Part shown: positions 1 to 8,220 of the stretch, piece after piece
How positions within the stretch are numbered: the stretch's first letter is position 1
Layout: every line of letters starts with the position of its first letter
Origin: an uncultured Desulfobacterales bacterium
GTDB taxonomy: Bacteria > Desulfobacterota > Desulfobacteria > Desulfobacterales > UBA11574
DNA length: 60,461 nt
Direction: 5' to 3'
NCBI GenBank assembly: GCA_937998305.1
Contig: CALLDL010000057.1
Span: 1-60,461 of the forward strand
Position numbers and translations under genes: made by a program
Notes under the pieces: model-generated
The model's input: only the letters and a program-made list of their open reading frames with translations
Told to the model about the DNA's origin: nothing
Databases searched by the model: none

Positions 1-90
1 TATTGCAGATATCGCAAAATTAGTAATGATAATTTCATACAGCGATAAGCAACTCCATTTGAATCTCTCTTGCGGATAAAATATTCGGGT

Positions 91-1122
91 TTAGTTCCCT
101 TTACCAAACCCACAATGCGGGTAGGTGCATTCCGGGCAATCTTGGCAAAGTCCGCCATGGCCCAGAAACGCGAGTTCTTTTTTGCCGATTTTCTCTCCAG
201 CCAGAATTCGGGGCAGTATCAGATCGAGCACAGTTGTACGGTGATGAAGACCACATGCCGGTACCCCGATCAGTGGAACTTTTCCAATATAGGCCACCAG
301 AAACATGGCGCCGGGAAGCGCTGCAGCGCCATAATGGATTTCATCGGCGCCTGACAGTCGAATTCCTTTGCGGGTAACATCGTCTGGGTCCACGCTCATG
401 CCGCCGCTCAAAAGAATCAGATCGCAGCCTCGCTCAATGTGAGCGCAGATCGCCTTACAAATAATTTCAGTATCGTCCGGAGCAAAACTGATGTGATCTA
501 CTTCACAGTCAAAATTGGTAAGCTTTCGGGTTAGAATGGGTGCAAAACGGTCTTCGATGAGACCGTGATACACTTCATTTCCGGTGACAATCAGGCCGGC
601 TCTTCCCTTGCGTAGGGGGCGTATGGAAACCACACCGCCGTTTTGTCTGGCGATGGCGGCAGCCCGTTTGATGGGAGCCCGTTTCATGATCAGGGGAATG
701 GCTCGGGTGGCGGCCACCAGTTCACCTGCTTTCACCAATGTATGGGTATGCAACGTGGCGCACATCACTTCTTCGATCATATTAAATGCTGCCAGAGAGG
801 CGGTATCGATGGTCAGTAGTCCGTCTTGTTCAGCCTTTAAACCGATTTTTCCTTCACGAGGTTCATTTTTCCAAACCACCCCTTTACCGGCCAAGGCTCC
901 GGCTATAATGGCGGCAGCTTCGTCTTCATGGATTTCATCATCCTCCAGATCAATAATATACAGGTGATTTTTCCCGAGTTTCTGTAAACGACACAAATCT
1001 TCGTTGCACACCGTGTGTCCTTTATTAAATGCAGGGCCTTTAAACTCTCCTGGACGGATTTCGGTAATGTCATGGGCCAGTTTCATCCCCACTGCATCTT
1101 TTAGTTTTATGGTTTTTATCAT
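91..1122 (-). CDS. MoeA-like molybdopterin-binding protein
   Basis: This 343-residue protein carries a MoCF-type molybdopterin-binding domain in its C-terminal half, with the signature LLSGGMSVDPDD near residue 240 followed by the GVPACG loop typical of MoeA/MogA folds. The N-terminal half resembles the variable domains of MoeA-like proteins in anaerobes. The extreme C terminus has a cysteine cluster (CxxCxxCxxxxC, then GFGKG), which classical MoeA lacks and which may bind a metal. It lies last in the run arrABCD-fmdE on the same strand, 83 bp after the fmdE remnant, so a role in maturing or delivering the Mo cofactor for the reductase is a reasonable inference. The start has AAGGAA about 6 nt upstream. 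It is not a full-length MoeA (about 400 residues). Confidence 0.8.
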   Translation of the reverse strand: MIKTIKLKDAVGMKLAHDITEIRPGEFKGPAFNKGHTVCNEDLCRLQKLGKNHLYIIDLEDDEIHEDEAAAIIAGALAGKGVVWKNEPREGKIGLKAEQDGLLTIDTASLAAFNMIEEVMCATLHTHTLVKAGELVAATRAIPLIMKRAPIKRAAAIARQNGGVVSIRPLRKGRAGLIVTGNEVYHGLIEDRFAPILTRKLTNFDCEVDHISFAPDDTEIICKAICAHIERGCDLILLSGGMSVDPDDVTRKGIRLSGADEIHYGAAALPGAMFLVAYIGKVPLIGVPACGLHHRTTVLDLILPRILAGEKIGKKELAFLGHGGLCQDCPECTYPHCGFGKGN

Positions 1123-1205
1123 TTTTAATTTCCTTATTTGTTTTTATCAAGAAGGTACAAAGGATAGAATACCTATAGGTTAAACTCATTATTGGAAACT
1201 GTTTG

Positions 1206-1607
1206 TTATTTTTGAGCGGGTGTCCGGTTCATGTCCGGCCAGGTTATTTCCTCCGATTCGGAAAAATATGACCCTTGAGCACAAGGCTTGCAGAGGTTAT
1301 GACCGTTTTGAACCACTTCCCGATTATCTCGAACCACCTGGCCGCATCGGCTGCAGGGAACCTTTTTGCGGGTAGGACCAGGCAGGTCGTATTCGCTCAT
1401 ATCCACCCTTACCTTTTGAACCCTAAACAACACACTGTCCGGCATTCTCTTGTAGGCTTCAAGCTGCTGGGGATACTTTTCCGGTATTTCCGGGGCATAA
1501 ACTAACGTCAAATCTCTGGCCTCCTCTGTAGAAATCACCCGAAACGCCGTGTTGCTTTCCAAATTCAAAAACCTAGCGGCCATGATCTCATAGTCCATAA
1601 ATTTCAA
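1206..1607 (-). CDS. FmdE-family protein, C-terminal fragment
   Basis: This 133-residue ORF continues the FmdE-family reading frame directly after an in-frame TAG: the upstream ORF ends in LGRR, the stop follows, and this ORF resumes with LKFMDY, the conserved core that normally runs on without a break. It keeps the family's C-terminal zinc-ribbon-like motif (CSRCGQ, then CKPC). The only start at the junction is a TTG immediately after the TAG, with no Shine-Dalgarno sequence, so independent translation looks weak. With readthrough the full protein would be 209 residues, within the family's usual range. FmdE-type proteins are found next to Mo/W enzymes, and this one sits in an arsenate reductase cluster. 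It may be a recent pseudogene, a readthrough product or a reinitiated half-protein. Confidence 0.65.
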   Translation of the reverse strand: MKFMDYEIMAARFLNLESNTAFRVISTEEARDLTLVYAPEIPEKYPQQLEAYKRMPDSVLFRVQKVRVDMSEYDLPGPTRKKVPCSRCGQVVRDNREVVQNGHNLCKPCAQGSYFSESEEITWPDMNRTPAQK

Positions 1608-1835
1608 CTATCGGCGGCCCAGCTTGACTCCGGTGACGTAGGCCACCGCATCGCCGGTACAGCGGTCCATCTCGACAAAAACAATAAGTTTTTTGATCTG
1701 GTCGATGCGAGTCGGAACATCCAAACCGATGAGCCAGCATCCCAGCATGGCCATTCGCACTCCTACCACCTGTCCCGGACACAGATGCCCGTGGGCGGTG
1801 GCGGAATTTTTCAGCAACGTATCAAAGTCTTTCAT
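1608..1835 (-). CDS. FmdE-family protein, N-terminal fragment
   Basis: This 75-residue ORF holds the N-terminal part of an FmdE-family protein, including the conserved HGHLCPGQVVGVRM motif (residues 16-29) and VEMDRCTGDAV, which supply the family's metal/ligand-binding His and Cys. It stops at a TAG exactly where the family continues. The start ATG has only a weak GGA upstream. The next gene upstream is arrD, 139 bp away. The residues that matter are intact on both sides of the TAG, which argues for a very recent nonsense mutation, a sequencing error, or real readthrough, rather than an old pseudogene. Confidence 0.65.
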   Translation of the reverse strand: MKDFDTLLKNSATAHGHLCPGQVVGVRMAMLGCWLIGLDVPTRIDQIKKLIVFVEMDRCTGDAVAYVTGVKLGRR

Positions 1836-1974
1836 ATTTATGTCCGTTATTTGAGTTGTGTTAACTTTAACATAACAAATTTTAAAAAAATAGAACCAGC
1901 TTTTCTAAATTAAAAGTATTAAGGAAGTCAATTTTCTTTATGCTAAACTACCATATTAGAATTAAATAAAATCT

Positions 1975-2670
1975 TCATTGCGCCTGGATCGAATTAATTT
2001 CAACATTTTTTTCTGAATTAAACTGTCTGGAATCTAGAACTGCGCAAACGATCTGGTAATTCTCCAACAAAAACTTTTGAGTTGCCATTGCCAGATTCTG
2101 ATAAAACGGGGTATCAGCGTTTTCAAAGATGTTATCGACAAATACTGGTACCCAGGCTAATAGATGACTTTCTAAAAAACATTTCTGTTTTTGAATAAAA
2201 CCGATGACTGTTTCTATATCAGAATCGGAAAAGGCTTCGATTTCTTTGAAAACTAAATAATACATGAATTCAAGTTCAGCTGTGATGTGATCAGGAGCAT
2301 CTTTAAAATCCTTTGCAGTGTCCAGACCCTCTTCTCGGTATCTGTTTTTTACGTCAAAGGTAGAGTCACCCATTAGGGTTCGTCCGTCATCCAAATACAC
2401 CGACCCGTAAGGTGCGGCCATTAGTTGATATGGCCCAACAAATAGTTTTGCAAAGTCAACTTTAAGGGCCTTGAAATTTTGGCCGTTTTCAATATCTTTG
2501 CGCATACGCTGCACACATTTAGCCGCAAGCTCACTCACATTAGCTAGGTAAAGTTCTAAACTGTTCAATGTGTCAGACAAGCCCGGACTCGGCAGAAAAT
2601 AGCATTCACTCAAAAGCCGAAATGCCTCCATTCTTGACAGTTCATGGTTTAATAGGTTTTTTGTTTCCAT
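1975..2670 (-). CDS. arrD: TorD/DmsD-family molybdoenzyme chaperone (ArrD-like)
   Basis: This is a 231-residue, probably all-helical cytoplasmic chaperone of the TorD family. The diagnostic stretch is near residues 70-100: DFAKLFVGP, then APYGSVYLDD, matching the family core in which the chaperone binds the twin-arginine signal peptide of its partner enzyme. Position after arrABC suggests it handles the ArrA precursor during cofactor insertion and Tat export. The start has AGGAACAGAT before ATG. The 95-bp gap to arrC contains a small stem-loop (2720-2744, ATGCCG/CGGCAT), which may lower expression of the chaperone relative to the structural subunits. The gene name depends on ArrA being correctly identified. 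Confidence 0.8.
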   Translation of the reverse strand: METKNLLNHELSRMEAFRLLSECYFLPSPGLSDTLNSLELYLANVSELAAKCVQRMRKDIENGQNFKALKVDFAKLFVGPYQLMAAPYGSVYLDDGRTLMGDSTFDVKNRYREEGLDTAKDFKDAPDHITAELEFMYYLVFKEIEAFSDSDIETVIGFIQKQKCFLESHLLAWVPVFVDNIFENADTPFYQNLAMATQKFLLENYQIVCAVLDSRQFNSEKNVEINSIQAQ

Positions 2671-2765
2671 ATCTGTTCCTAAAGGGTATCATTGAAATCG
2701 TTAGGTTTGAGTTGATGCCATGCCGACCCCTTTCAAGCCGGCATCGCATAATTTTTGTTAGATGT

Positions 2766-3905
2766 TTATTGAGGTACCTCCATCAGTTTAAGATAGCGTT
2801 CTCCAAGTGTATACAGGAGTAGCATGACAGCAAGGGCAAACACGAACACTAGCCATTCCCAAATGCTCGGAAAATAACTGATAAACTCGGGATATTGCTC
2901 TGCCTTAGGGCCAACCGGATGGCTCTGTCCGGCCAACAGAATTTCCATGTGCATCATCAGCGTACCAACCAAAATTAAACCCGAGGTGACGGTTTTGCCT
3001 CCAACACTCCTACGCACCGAAGGTATCAGCAACAAGAGAAACGGTAGAAAGAGTCCAAGCAAGACTTCGAAGTGAAAACCCTGCCACGCACCAAAAGCAT
3101 GTTCAAATTTATGGTAAATCAGAAATTCCGGGACCGTTGTGGCTGATTCGATGGCGAACTTAACAAGCGAGAAAACAACCGCAATACTTGCAATATACGC
3201 AAAGATGACGGTAAACTCATTGTACAAAGATGTTTGGCGTTCAACATCACCATCACCTGTGACTCGATGAAAGATCATGCTGTACAATAAAAATAGGGCT
3301 GTACCGCTTAGCAGTCCCAATACAAGACTGTAAATCGACATCATCGGACCGAAATAGGTAACTCGTGATTCGGTGATGCCAAAAATCGAGCCGATCATTA
3401 ACGGCGCAATCATAGCAAGCAGAAAAGATATTACGCCCAAGGTGTTGCTGAAACTGCTGTGCCAATCACCTTTATGCATTCTCCAGAATTTGACGATTAA
3501 CACTACCAGTTCCACGCTGTAGATAAGAGCCAACCACCAGATAGGTGATGATAAATTCGGCGAGAAAAAAACCCAGAACATGTGTTGGACCGAGCCAAGT
3601 TCCAGCCCGATGGCCACAAACGCTCCCATAAGGGTTGCGATAGACAGAAATACCAAACGTTTGGCAAACGGTTCGTATTTTTTGACCTTCAGCACCAAAG
3701 GAACTCCGGCTAAAAGGGTTAGACCGGAACTTGTGAGTGCCAAAAATATATAAACCCCTAAAGGCAGTGACCAAAGGATGACATCATTCGTATTGAAAAG
3801 CCCGTGGCCCTCGATAAAAAGCTTTAGAGCGGTATACAGTCCAAGTAGGATCAAAATACCGAGCACCACAAGCCATATTCCGTATAATCCTTTTTTCTCA
3901 CTCAT
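2766..3905 (-). CDS. arrC: NrfD/PsrC-type membrane anchor subunit (ArrC-like)
   Basis: This is a 379-residue integral membrane protein with about ten hydrophobic segments and the NrfD/PsrC family pattern. It would anchor the periplasmic ArrAB pair and pass electrons from menaquinol to the ferredoxin subunit. Arr systems occur both with and without such an anchor; here it directly follows arrB. Its ribosome-binding site AAAGGAGG lies inside the last codons of arrB, and the arrB stop codon touches its ATG, so the two genes are translationally coupled. No haem-binding motif was seen. Confidence 0.85.
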   Translation of the reverse strand: MSEKKGLYGIWLVVLGILILLGLYTALKLFIEGHGLFNTNDVILWSLPLGVYIFLALTSSGLTLLAGVPLVLKVKKYEPFAKRLVFLSIATLMGAFVAIGLELGSVQHMFWVFFSPNLSSPIWWLALIYSVELVVLIVKFWRMHKGDWHSSFSNTLGVISFLLAMIAPLMIGSIFGITESRVTYFGPMMSIYSLVLGLLSGTALFLLYSMIFHRVTGDGDVERQTSLYNEFTVIFAYIASIAVVFSLVKFAIESATTVPEFLIYHKFEHAFGAWQGFHFEVLLGLFLPFLLLLIPSVRRSVGGKTVTSGLILVGTLMMHMEILLAGQSHPVGPKAEQYPEFISYFPSIWEWLVFVFALAVMLLLYTLGERYLKLMEVPQ

Positions 3906-4631
3906 TTAAACACCTCCTTTAGTAGGCCTGTACTGGGCCGGGTTGAAATCCCGGACGTAAAATACATGGGGGTTGGTTCCAAGTTGCTCCCGTAACCTGA
4001 ATGGGCGGAACTTGCCCAGCAGTTTGGTTACGTCGCTATCAGGTGCCTTGATGTCTCCGAAAATCCGGGCATTGGCCGGACAGGCTTCTACGCACCTGGG
4101 TAGCAAACCTTTGCGCACCCGGTGATCACAGAAGGTACACTTTTCTACGACACCCTTCGGTCGGCTGGCTGGCAGTGTTGCGCCCCTTTCTGGGTTGAAA
4201 TAAGGTGTTTTCTTGGCGCCAATCTTTTCAACCTCTTCTTGAGGCGAAGATGTGCCGCCTTTCAACAGAACCTTATTACTCTTCCAGAACTGGTGAGGTT
4301 CTTTCCAGTTAAAGTAAATCACCCCATACGGACAGTTAAATTCGCAATACTTGCAGCCTATGCACTTTTTAGGATCGTGCATGGTGATACCGTTGTCCAG
4401 CTTGTGCATGGCTTTTGTCGGACAACCCCGCACACAGGGTGCATATTCGCAGTGATTGCAAAGGGTTGGAATGTAGTGGTGCCTGACATTGGGGAACGTA
4501 CCAACAGTTTCCGTTATTTTATTGGACCAGTATATACCATCGGGCACGTTGTTTTCGTTTCTACAGGCTATACTGCAAGAGCCACACCCGACACAGCGTT
4601 GCAAGTCGATTACCATTGCATATCTTGACAT
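3906..4631 (-). CDS. arrB: Four-cluster ferredoxin subunit (ArrB-like)
   Basis: This 241-residue protein has four cysteine clusters for 4Fe-4S centres: CVGCGSCSIAC near the N terminus, CNHCEYAPCVRGCP, CIGCKYCEFNCP, and a last group split between CTFCDH and CVEACP. This is the DmsB/PsrB/PhsB/ArrB layout, and the length matches ArrB. It would carry electrons from the membrane subunit to the Mo centre of ArrA on the outer face, exported with ArrA since it has no signal of its own. AGGAGG lies 6 nt before the ATG and overlaps the arrA stop codon region. Taken alone it could belong to any DMSO-reductase-family enzyme; its partner gives it its name. Confidence 0.88.
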   Translation of the reverse strand: MSRYAMVIDLQRCVGCGSCSIACRNENNVPDGIYWSNKITETVGTFPNVRHHYIPTLCNHCEYAPCVRGCPTKAMHKLDNGITMHDPKKCIGCKYCEFNCPYGVIYFNWKEPHQFWKSNKVLLKGGTSSPQEEVEKIGAKKTPYFNPERGATLPASRPKGVVEKCTFCDHRVRKGLLPRCVEACPANARIFGDIKAPDSDVTKLLGKFRPFRLREQLGTNPHVFYVRDFNPAQYRPTKGGV

Positions 4632-4641
4632 GAGTTACCTC

Positions 4642-7224
4642 CTAAACTTTTTCGATTTTAACGCGCGTGCCGGCGTGCCGGACCGTGCTACCGCTTAAAC
4701 GATCATAAACTGCCGGGATGACATCATTGTTGCTTCCTCCCCGTGGGACTTTGCCGAATTCTTTGGCCGCCAAAGTACCGTAGGCCCAGTGGCCCTGGCC
4801 GTAGCATTTTACCACGGTACCAGGCCGTACACCTTCCCACAGTTTGGCTTTACAGGTCAGGCTGCCGGTTTCTGATGTAATCTTGATCTCATCACCACTT
4901 TTGATCCCAAATTTCTGGGCGTCAAGCGGATTGATCTTGGCCACGTCTTCCCAGATTTCATCGCCTGGGTCGAGGTCTTTGAATTCATAGTACCAGGTAC
5001 AGTTGGGAGTACGACCCTCTCGGTTCAACCGTGATTTGTGATCGACAAAAATAAATGGAAATTCTTTTTCATCTCCGGCAATAAAGGGTTCTTCGTAATG
5101 TGGCACAAAAGCCTTTTCATCCCGGGCCTGGTACTGGCACACCTCTAGTACGTGATCGACCGTTGTGTCGTGCTTTTCAGCGTGCTTTTTTAGGGCGGAC
5201 TTTAGCGTTTCGCTGTAAAACTCGAATTTTTTGGTCTTGGTCTTCATATTTCCCCATTTCTTGCGGTATGGGTAAGGATCTGAGTTCCATACACCGATAT
5301 TGAGAAATTCTTTCCATCCGTTGATCTTATCGCCGCCTTTGTGTTTGGCCGGATCCCAGAGATTCTGAGTGGCATATTTGAGAGCGTAAAGAGCAAATTC
5401 TTTCTCATTGGTCGGGGCTTTGCCGGTTTCCGGATCCTTATACTCCTTGTAATGACGCAGAAGATTGTCAAATCCGCGTTCAGCCAGCTTTTCGGCGATC
5501 AGCCAGGGAATTTCGGTTTCGTCGATTTTATAATCCCAGACTGGCTTAACCAATGGTTGCATGAGGGTCACGTGCCGGTAACCGTTGCCGATGGCTTTTA
5601 CATAGCCCCATTTTTCAAACATGTGATGGGTGTCAGGCAGCAATATGTCGGAAAACCATGAAAATTCGGAAGCATTGGTGGTGATGTGAACGAGGAATGG
5701 AATTTTCGACAACGCCCGCTCCCAGCGTTCAGGTTGTCCGCATGAAAAGGCAAAGTTGTTCATGTATCCGATAGCCACCTTAATTTCCATCGGGTCGCTA
5801 TTTAATATGCCATCGGCAGCGTTGTTGGTCACCACCGCAGAGCCGGGTTTGCCGCTTTTAATGGCGGGAAACTCTAAACGTCCGCGTTGGTCGATTTTTT
5901 CATGCTTTTTGCCCTTTTTGGCGATGTCATCCATGAAATCATCAGGTTTCGGAAACTTTTTGGTATATTCCTTGTTGGATTGAAGGGTTCCACCAACATT
6001 GTCGACACCTCCGGTCAGCCCGTTTAGGGCGTGGCAAATCATGCTGGTATAACCGCCCCGAACCTGCATCACCGGCCCTCCGCCGACCCAGGAGATGCAA
6101 TGAGGTGCCGCTTTGGCATACTCGACAGCGACGCGATGAATCTGATCCGCCGATAGACCGGTGCGTTCGGCCGCCCAGGCGACGGTTTTGTCTTTCAATT
6201 CGAGATTCCACCACTTAATCAAACCATGGGTGTATTTTTCCTCAAAATCCTCTTCAATGACGTCCCGACCTGCCACAAAGCGATTTTGTCCGTCAATAAA
6301 GTCTCCCACAAATTCACGATACCAGAGTCCTTCGGTTAAAATGACATGAGCGATGGCTGCAGCCAGGGCACCGTCCTGGCCGGGCTTAATTGGTAGCCAT
6401 TCGTCAGCTTTGGTTGCTGTAGCCGACAGTCTAGGTTCGACAACAGCGATGGTAGCCCTGCTGATTACATCTCCCCAAACACTTGTGTAATAGGACACCT
6501 GTCGATTGGCTGCTACTGGATCTGCACCCCAAATAAGGACATACCGAGAATTGGTGACATCGTATTGCCGATAGCCCCAATATCCCTCAGTATAATAAGG
6601 ACCGAACTTTTCAGCTTCAGCACAGATGGCGCTGTGGGAAATATTGTTGGGAGAACCGATGATTTTCGTCATTCGGTCATATAGCACATCTCGCATATAC
6701 GAATAGCGACCGCGCATCAGCATGTATTTGTGAGTTTCGTTGTTGTTTCTGAGTTCCATGATCTTGTCGGCGATGGTGTTTAGCGCCTCATCCCAGGAGA
6801 TCGGAACAAACTTCGGGTCCTCGTTTCGTCCTTTTTTGGGATTTGTTCGCTTCATGGGGGTTTTAATGCGATCCGGGTCATACACTTGCTGCAAGCCGAG
6901 ATGGGATCGGGGACACCCTTCGCCATTGTTGACTTTTGAATTGGGGTTTCCTCTGACCTTAACAGCCCGACCGTCAATGACATATATTTGCTTGGCGCAC
7001 CAGGAAGTGCAGCCCTGGCAGGTCGAGGCTATCCATTCACCCATTTCGTCCGCTGATATCTCGCTGGTGGCCGCAAGGGCCTTGAGCGAAGGTTTCAAAC
7101 CTCCGAGTACAACAGCGGTGCCGGTCGCCGCCGTGGCTTTTTTCATGAAGGACCTTCTTGTCATCACAAAATTGCCAAGAATACCATTTACAGAAGATTG
7201 AACTTTGGCTTTTTCGTTTTTCAT
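4642..7224 (-). CDS. arrA: Respiratory arsenate reductase, molybdopterin catalytic subunit
   Basis: This 860-residue protein is a DMSO-reductase-family Mo enzyme. A twin-arginine signal (TRRSFMK, residues 22-28) directs export. Cys69, Cys72, Cys76 and Cys104 (CQGCTSWC, then EGCP) bind a 4Fe-4S cluster. The motif RGRYS at 171-175 is the form I associate with ArrA, whereas ArxA arsenite oxidases have GRGWG. Relative to Arg173, the residues Tyr174, His197, Ser198, Cys201 (Mo ligand), Lys206 and Tyr218 keep the spacing I recall for the active site of Shewanella ArrA (Arg165, Tyr166, His189, Ser190, Cys193, Lys198, Tyr210). Regions used for arrA primers (KFVPISWDEA, YYTEGYWGY, WWNLELKD) are also present. 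GGAGGAAAT precedes the ATG. A polysulfide or thiosulfate reductase is the main alternative. Confidence 0.87.
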   Translation of the reverse strand: MKNEKAKVQSSVNGILGNFVMTRRSFMKKATAATGTAVVLGGLKPSLKALAATSEISADEMGEWIASTCQGCTSWCAKQIYVIDGRAVKVRGNPNSKVNNGEGCPRSHLGLQQVYDPDRIKTPMKRTNPKKGRNEDPKFVPISWDEALNTIADKIMELRNNNETHKYMLMRGRYSYMRDVLYDRMTKIIGSPNNISHSAICAEAEKFGPYYTEGYWGYRQYDVTNSRYVLIWGADPVAANRQVSYYTSVWGDVISRATIAVVEPRLSATATKADEWLPIKPGQDGALAAAIAHVILTEGLWYREFVGDFIDGQNRFVAGRDVIEEDFEEKYTHGLIKWWNLELKDKTVAWAAERTGLSADQIHRVAVEYAKAAPHCISWVGGGPVMQVRGGYTSMICHALNGLTGGVDNVGGTLQSNKEYTKKFPKPDDFMDDIAKKGKKHEKIDQRGRLEFPAIKSGKPGSAVVTNNAADGILNSDPMEIKVAIGYMNNFAFSCGQPERWERALSKIPFLVHITTNASEFSWFSDILLPDTHHMFEKWGYVKAIGNGYRHVTLMQPLVKPVWDYKIDETEIPWLIAEKLAERGFDNLLRHYKEYKDPETGKAPTNEKEFALYALKYATQNLWDPAKHKGGDKINGWKEFLNIGVWNSDPYPYRKKWGNMKTKTKKFEFYSETLKSALKKHAEKHDTTVDHVLEVCQYQARDEKAFVPHYEEPFIAGDEKEFPFIFVDHKSRLNREGRTPNCTWYYEFKDLDPGDEIWEDVAKINPLDAQKFGIKSGDEIKITSETGSLTCKAKLWEGVRPGTVVKCYGQGHWAYGTLAAKEFGKVPRGGSNNDVIPAVYDRLSGSTVRHAGTRVKIEKV

Positions 7225-7641
7225 ATTTCCTCCATTTGGTTTCTATTATCTAAAAGGAAACGGGTATATTTTTCTTTACAACTATTTCCTTAAGCTGAGT
7301 TGTATCAATTGTCAGATATATTTTTCTATTCGGAAATACTTTCGATCCAAAATAATAGCCCATTCACCCCATCGATATTGACTGGTTTATTCAGGCATGT
7401 GTGAATCTAATATTGGATTGCATCTTAAAGTTCAGAATGAAATCGTTAAGTATAAATTAGTAAGAAAGATTCCCCTAAGTTGAAAAGTTTTCTTAAAAGG
7501 AGACCATAGTCGATAACGCGACTTTCAGGGTATTCCATTGCTCATCTAAAACTATGGATTTTTCTGTGTGAACAGTCCTGGAGAATCGACAGGCGTGTAA
7601 TTGATCTCAGGACTGAATCCAAAAAAACAAGGAGGATTATC
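7225..7641. promoter_or_regulatory. Gene-free leader region upstream of arrA with nested inverted repeats
   Basis: This 417-bp stretch separates arrA (minus) from a tiny plus-strand ORF. It holds nested inverted repeats: CATAGT (from 7506) pairs with ACTATG (7551-7556), enclosing a small AGTCG/CGACT hairpin, and an arm at 7573-7587 pairs with 7603-7615 (CAGTCCT...AGGACTG, two bulges, about 13 pairs). It probably contains the arr promoter, but I could not assign -35/-10 boxes with confidence. The symmetry leaves it open whether the structure acts in a minus-strand arr leader, a plus-strand transcript, or as protein-binding sites. Confidence 0.4.
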
Positions 7642-7695
7642 ATGGCAAAAGAGAGACATAATCATAAAAAAACTTCTTTGGCTTCTTTGCTATAA
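7642..7695 (+). CDS. 17-residue ORF with strong ribosome-binding site
   Basis: A 17-codon ORF (MAKERHNHKKTSLASLL) starts 6 nt after a near-perfect AAGGAGG (7629-7635). It directly follows the large stem-loop at 7573-7615, so structure, RBS and ORF form a compact unit on the plus strand. The peptide starts basic and histidine-rich and ends hydrophobic. It may be a leader peptide, a very small protein, or the remnant start of a longer gene; the next few hundred bases downstream encode nothing recognisable. I do not know a family for it. Confidence 0.35.
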   Translation: MAKERHNHKKTSLASLL

Positions 7696-8220
7696 GATTA
7701 AATTCTATAATTGTATTGAGCCAAATTGTGTTATTTATGTCATTTTTTTTAATCAACGGAAAAGGAATCAGAGCTACTCTCAAACAGTGTTTTTTAGAAA
7801 CATTGAGTGGTCAATTAATCAGCACAAAATTAAGAGAGTCTTTATGAGAGAGAATTTTGAGTAAGTGATATTATGCGTTTAGATTAAATTAAAATAAAGT
7901 GAACTATAATTGCAAGTGTTTTTTCATTTTTGGAAAAGGTTTAACGTGTCTTTATCTTTGAATTGTATTAATTACTTTTTGGCAAGATCCAGAAATTAAA
8001 AACCTTAATTTTTTGGGCTGCAACAGGTGATATCTTGCAACTATCTTTGTTCACTCGTAATTGTGATACGGTAATATGATATCACAAAAATTAAACCCTG
8101 CTTTTTTCTTGGAATATCTTGCCAGTACCTGCACCGTTCACAACATCAATTGATATACAGATATCACGAATAGAAGGTTGTCAAACCAAGTCCTTCCTAT
8201 GATGGCTATTCGAATACTGA
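7696..8220. other. AT-rich gene-free stretch
   Basis: No convincing gene is seen in these 525 bp; the one open frame overlapping it (7601-7864) lacks a good start signal and has no recognisable content. The stretch includes a 16-bp inverted repeat TGATAT-N4-ATATCA at 8151-8166, nearly repeated at 13175-13190, and a short phrase TATCTTGCCAGTA (near 8116) that recurs at 9408. Confidence 0.5.

Noticed and set aside
1206-1835. Firm pyrrolysine call at the fmdE TAG
   Set aside because: No pyl genes are in the window and the codon is not at a known pyrrolysine site; a nonsense mutation or sequencing error is simpler.
4122-7201. Several long open frames on the plus strand opposite arrA and arrB (for example 4122-4628 and 6740-7201)
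   Set aside because: They mirror the conserved minus-strand genes, have no ribosome-binding sites and encode no recognisable domain.
4642-7224. Arsenite oxidase (ArxA) identity for the catalytic subunit
   Set aside because: The RGRYS motif is the ArrA form, and the remaining active-site spacing fits ArrA.
7601-7864. 87-codon plus-strand ORF
   Set aside because: It has a poor start, a composition like random AT-rich DNA, and overlaps the better-supported 17-codon ORF and stem-loop in another frame.
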